A stretch of 64,000 bases of DNA from Taeniopygia guttata (lineage: Eukaryota > Chordata > Aves > Passeriformes > Estrildidae): positions 5,949,501-6,013,500 of the forward strand of contig NC_133028.1 of the NCBI RefSeq assembly GCF_048771995.1, in the 5' to 3' direction. A program made the position numbers and the translations under genes. The notes under the pieces are model-generated. The model worked only from the letters and a program-made list of their open reading frames with translations, did no database searches and had not been told where the DNA came from. Shown one piece after another: positions 60,499-64,000 of this stretch; position 1 is the first letter of the stretch; each line of letters starts with the position of its first letter.

Positions 60499-62514
60499 AA
60501 GAGCTTTGGCTGGTTGAGAAACAAGTCCTGGAGTTTCAGTAAGTGGCATTTTCCTGTCCTGAGTCATTGTTGAACGCACGCCTGTTCCAGCAGCAGAAGA
60601 TCTCATTCTTCAGTGCTGTCATTCTGGCACCCAAGAGCTCTCCAAAGTTAAAGCCCATCTTGTCAACACCAGATGCACTGAGATACTCTGGGTGTTTGCT
60701 AAAGAGGAGAGACACATGTGCAGGACACGGTCCTGGCACCCATCACAGTGTTCAGCGATGGATGGGACCTTGGAATTCAAGAATTGAGCAAAAATTACAT
60801 TTTTAATACTGCAAGGGTCAGGTTAGGTGATACCAGAGGAAGGAACTTTTGAAGGAGGGGTTCAGATCTCCCTGTGCTTCTCCCTGTTGCTTGATAGCAT
60901 CAAATTGACAGTAGCTGGTCCTGACCCTTCCCTCCAAGGGTTGCTAATGGCAGCCTCACTTCTCTCACTGTGCCTGTTGTTCTTACAGATATATCACTTG
61001 CTGTCTTCTGAAAGCAGAACATCTGTCCAGTCTGTGTTTTCCCCAGACTCTTCCCAGGTGGAAATAATTACTGCTGATTTACACCTGATAATTCAGAGCA
61101 GAAGATGGAGAAGATGAGGATGTTCTCCTCAAACAGGAGCAGGACAAACTGCACCTGGAATGAGCTGGATGTCTGGAAGGGGCCAAGCTCCATAAGCAAA
61201 GGGATTCATCTTAGTGAGACAAAAGAAAATATTCTATTGCCAGAAGTTTATTGCGTGGAATCTTTCCAGCGACACCCTGAAGGTCACCAGAAGCTTCACA
61301 CAAATTCACAACTGGTTGCAGGGAACAGTATGGAGCAAAGGCAGGTTATTATTTTAGAGCAAAGCAGCTGTGTGACATGGATCTTTCTTTTCTTCCTGTG
61401 GTCCTGTGTCATCCTAAGGGCTTACAGCTCCAAGGTGGCAGTGTGATGGCTCTGGGCAGGGTGACACACAGGCAGAACACACCCTGCACACAGCAGATAT
61501 GGAGCTGGGTACCTTTCTCTGAAATACACAAAGCAGAGGGGAGAAGAGGGTGATTCTGGAGACAGCCTGGCCCCTGTGGCCTGATCCTAATCACTCTGTA
61601 TTCCAAAGTGGTGCATTGAACAGAAACTACACTCACCAGTGTGTTCACCTGCAGAGGCTTCCCACTGGTGGGGATTTACCTGGTGACTGCTGGTGCTTCT
61701 GGGGGGGTGCAGTTTCAGACCATTTCCATGGGCTATTTGCCAGGTTTTCCATCTTCAGCAGAAACAAGGAGCCAAATAACATATTTTCTCTGATTTCATC
61801 CTCAGACTAATGTGGGTGGAGAGGCTGTACAAATTACTGAGGAGACAGCTGATGTTTTGTGGGGTTCCCAGGAATTTGGCGTGGGTGCCTTCAGCCAGGG
61901 CTGTTTTAATTTAAAAAGCAAACGTGAGCTCTTGGGCCTGGCCCTGTGGGATGCTGACACCACCTGGCAGAAGGGCTGTGCTCAGATCAGGGTGACTGTG
62001 TGTGTTTAATTTTGAGCTGGAGGAGGAGAACTATGGTGAGTCCTGGGTCAGTGACAATGAGGTCTGGAGTCCAGATGTGCAGTGTGAGACGGGAAGGCTG
62101 TTTAGAGAAGAACATTTTGGAAGTCTGGGGGAGTGCACAGTGGGATACTAGATCACAAATTAAATCTTCAGCCAAAAAGGGAGGAATCTAGCAGCAGTTC
62201 TATCAGGCTGGGCTACTGCAGGAGTTGCTTTAGTTGCTGGCCAGGAGTGTTGCTGAGAAATTGGATCCTGCAGCAGCCTTATCTGATGGGTCAAGGGAAC
62301 AGCTTCCAGATTTTGCAAAGTGGTTCCTCTCAGTATGAAGCAATGGGGCAGTGAGTTGGCTTGGGATTGCTGTGTGAGCTTTTGAAGGTGCCCAGTGCTG
62401 AGCAGTGCTTTTCACTGAAGGTTGTGCCTGTCTGGAAGGAACATTGCAGAGACAGCAGAGCCACATTACAGCTTAAAATCTGCAGAGCTGAATTATGCTC
62501 ACTGGTTTGCCCCC
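60499..62514. other. Intergenic DNA, no gene recognised
   Basis: Short frames only. The first few hundred bases after the 5S-like segment may be the rest of a SINE or a conserved element, but I cannot show this from one sequence. Confidence 0.5.
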
Positions 62515-62728
62515 ATGATGGGGTTGGTGAGGCACTGGGACTGGCTGTCCAAAGAAGTTGTGGATGCCCCATCCCTGGAAGTGTTCAAAGCCAGTTGGAT
62601 GGGGCTTGGAGCAAACTGGTCTGGTGGGTGTTATCTCTGTCCGTGGCAGGAGTGCTGCACCTGGTGATCTTTAAGGTCCCTTCTGACTCAAGGCAATGGA
62701 ATCTATGATTCCATTGAATACAGGAAGG
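62515..62728 (+). mobile_element. CR1 LINE 3' end
   Basis: It contains TGGATGCCCCATCCCTGGAA, then GTTGGATGGGGCTTGGAGCA, then ATCTTTAAGGTCCCTTCTGA and the tail ATCTATGATTCCATTGA. A few bases differ from the younger copies. Confidence 0.88.
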
Positions 62729-63484
62729 AGGTTCTGCAGCAAATGGTGCTCCTCAGATACAAAATCTCCTGCTGCAGTGTTGGTTAGTCACACAGTCAGC
62801 TCCTCAGACATAAGTACTGACTGAGGTTGAGGACATGAGGCTGGCTGCAGCAGCAGGAAGCATCTCCTGTTGCAAGGGACGCTGCCCCATCTGTTCCTGT
62901 TGCTCTTGGCAGGTGTTTATGGACACCTCCTGTGACAAGTATTGTCATGGCTGCTGTGCCATGGATGAGGGATCCATTTCCAGAACAAAATCCAAGCACT
63001 TTCCAGCACCATGATTTTCTTTGAATGCAGTGTGAGAAATGAGCAATGCCAAAATGAACAATGTGAAAATGTGTCTTGAGCCTTTTGCAAAGACTGTGGC
63101 TGTGAATAGGCAAACCAGACATTTCTAGTGTGCTTTTCTTTCTGCTTATGCTGCTCTTGGTGTGCCTCACATGGTGAGAACCATGCTCATTTTTAGATTG
63201 GATATTTAAATATTTTATTCCATTAAGCAGGAGTAAAAGATAAGTAAGAAAAAGAGTGATACAGAGAAAGACACTGCCAACTAACAGGCAGGAAGGCACC
63301 TTGCTGGTGGGAGCCATGTCTGTACAAATCTCAGGTATTTCCAGGAGTAAACAGCAGCTGGGTGGTTTGAGGGATGTGAATTTTGAATTAAGCACTGAAA
63401 GTTCCTGATGTGTGTCTATCAGGTGCTCAGTGTCTTTGGTGGATGTAGACTGTGGGAGGAGATGCTCCCTTGGAAAGTTCAGCT
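62729..63484. other. Intergenic DNA, no gene recognised
   Basis: A 199-aa - strand frame (62796-63395) is the longest in the window, but it has no recognisable domain and no promoter or poly(A) context. One leucine-rich stretch could mimic a membrane segment. Confidence 0.5.
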
Positions 63485-63915
63485 GGGAAAGATGGTGAAG
63501 GGCCTTGAGGGGAAGCCGTGTGAGGAGAGGCTGAGGGACTTGGTCTGCTCAGCCTGGAGGAGACTGAGGGGAGACCTCAGTGCAGTTACAAATTCCTCGG
63601 GAGGGGAAGAGGAGGGACAGACACTGATCTCTGCTCTGTGGTGACAGAGACAGGACTGAGGGAATGATCTGAAGCTGTATCAGGGGAGGTTTAAGTTGGA
63701 TAGCAGAAAAAAGGTCTTCACCCAGAGGGTGGTCAAGTACTGGAACAGGTTCCAGCAGGGAAGTGGTCACAGCACCAGCCTGGCAGAGTTCAAGAAGTGT
63801 TTGGTCAGTGCTCCCAAGCACATGGCGTGACTCTTGTGTCCTGTGCAGGGCCAGGCACTGGACCCAATGATCCTCATGGGTTCCTTCCAACTCAGCATAT
63901 TCTATGATACTACCA
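63485..63915 (+). mobile_element. CR1 LINE, truncated, reaching close to its 3' tail
   Basis: It begins with GGAAAGATGGTGAAGGGCCT and GGAGAGGCTGAGGGACTTGG, then AGCCTGGAGGAGACTGAGGG, TCAGGGGAGGTTTAAGTTGG, CTTCACCCAGAGGGTGGTCA and CACAGCACCAGCCTGGCAGA. It ends ATATTCTATGATAC. At about 430 bp it is the longest continuous CR1 tail here. Confidence 0.9.
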
Positions 63916-64000
63916 TGGCAGTAATTTTGGATATGACCCCCCCATTCAACAGAGATGACCTGCAACAGGTTCTCTGGGGAGGTTGCAGCTTCTCCCTGGT

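Noticed and set aside
62796..63395. 199-aa open frame on the - strand, longest in the window
   Set aside because: No recognisable domain, low-complexity hydrophobic and serine stretches, no splice or promoter context, and it sits between two CR1 copies. It is best explained as a chance frame.
46591..64000. Search for ATOH8, the gene next to ST3GAL5 in mammals
   Set aside because: No frame shows a bHLH helix or the ATOH8 C-terminal region. If synteny holds, the gene lies beyond the window.
1..64000. Possibility of a wholly new gene system
   Set aside because: Apart from ST3GAL5, no multi-exon or long coding structure was supportable. The unexplained structures are repeats, listed separately as findings.

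Overview
The window is vertebrate nuclear DNA, almost certainly from a bird and probably a songbird. Coding content is sparse and split by introns, there is one CpG-island promoter, and many truncated CR1 LINE 3' ends are present, recognisable by their diagnostic 'GGCTGCCCCATCCCTGGAAG' block and ATTCTATGATTCTATG-type tails. The one gene I can support is ST3GAL5 (lactosylceramide alpha-2,3-sialyltransferase, GM3 synthase) on the + strand. No bacterial-type system, CRISPR array or operon is present.

Layout. 1-25.8 kb is intergenic. It holds CR1 fragments, an AT-rich patch (8.4-8.6 kb), a pair of nearly identical 85-bp inverted repeats about 2.9 kb apart (9741-9825 and 12621-12705), and a long degraded antisense LINE that looks like the ancient CR1/L3 lineage (about 22.5-24.3 kb). 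A CpG island at about 25.78-26.34 kb is the ST3GAL5 promoter and first exon. The gene runs from 26.24 to 46.59 kb. Exon 1 is followed by a 10.7-kb intron that carries a recent 221-bp tandem duplication, then come exons 2-7 between 37.05 and 46.29 kb. The 3' UTR is short and has an AATAAA at 46569.

The joined exons give an uninterrupted frame of 392 aa from the exon-2 ATG, or 419 aa if the CpG-island ATG at 26243 is used. Human long and short GM3 synthase isoforms have a similar relationship. The protein has a short cytoplasmic tail, one signal-anchor helix, a stem, and a Golgi-luminal sialyltransferase domain with motifs L, S, III and VS. Two exon ends (exons 2 and 3) carry a stronger-looking donor close to the donor that homology supports.

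46.6-64 kb is intergenic again. It holds more CR1 copies, a head-to-head inverted pair of about 0.6-kb LTRs (52.66-54.44 kb) enclosing a GC-rich spacer and an A-rich repeat, two opposed ATCC/GGAT arrays (58.7 and 59.4-59.7 kb), and a diverged segment matching the 3' half of 5S rRNA (60437-60498), possibly a 5S-derived SINE such as AmnSINE1. The expected human neighbour ATOH8 was not recognised.

The most notable items are the TIR-like pair, the inverted LTR pair with its GC-rich spacer, the 5S-like element, and the competing splice donors in ST3GAL5. All assignments come from reading the sequence and from remembered family features; no alignment or search was run.
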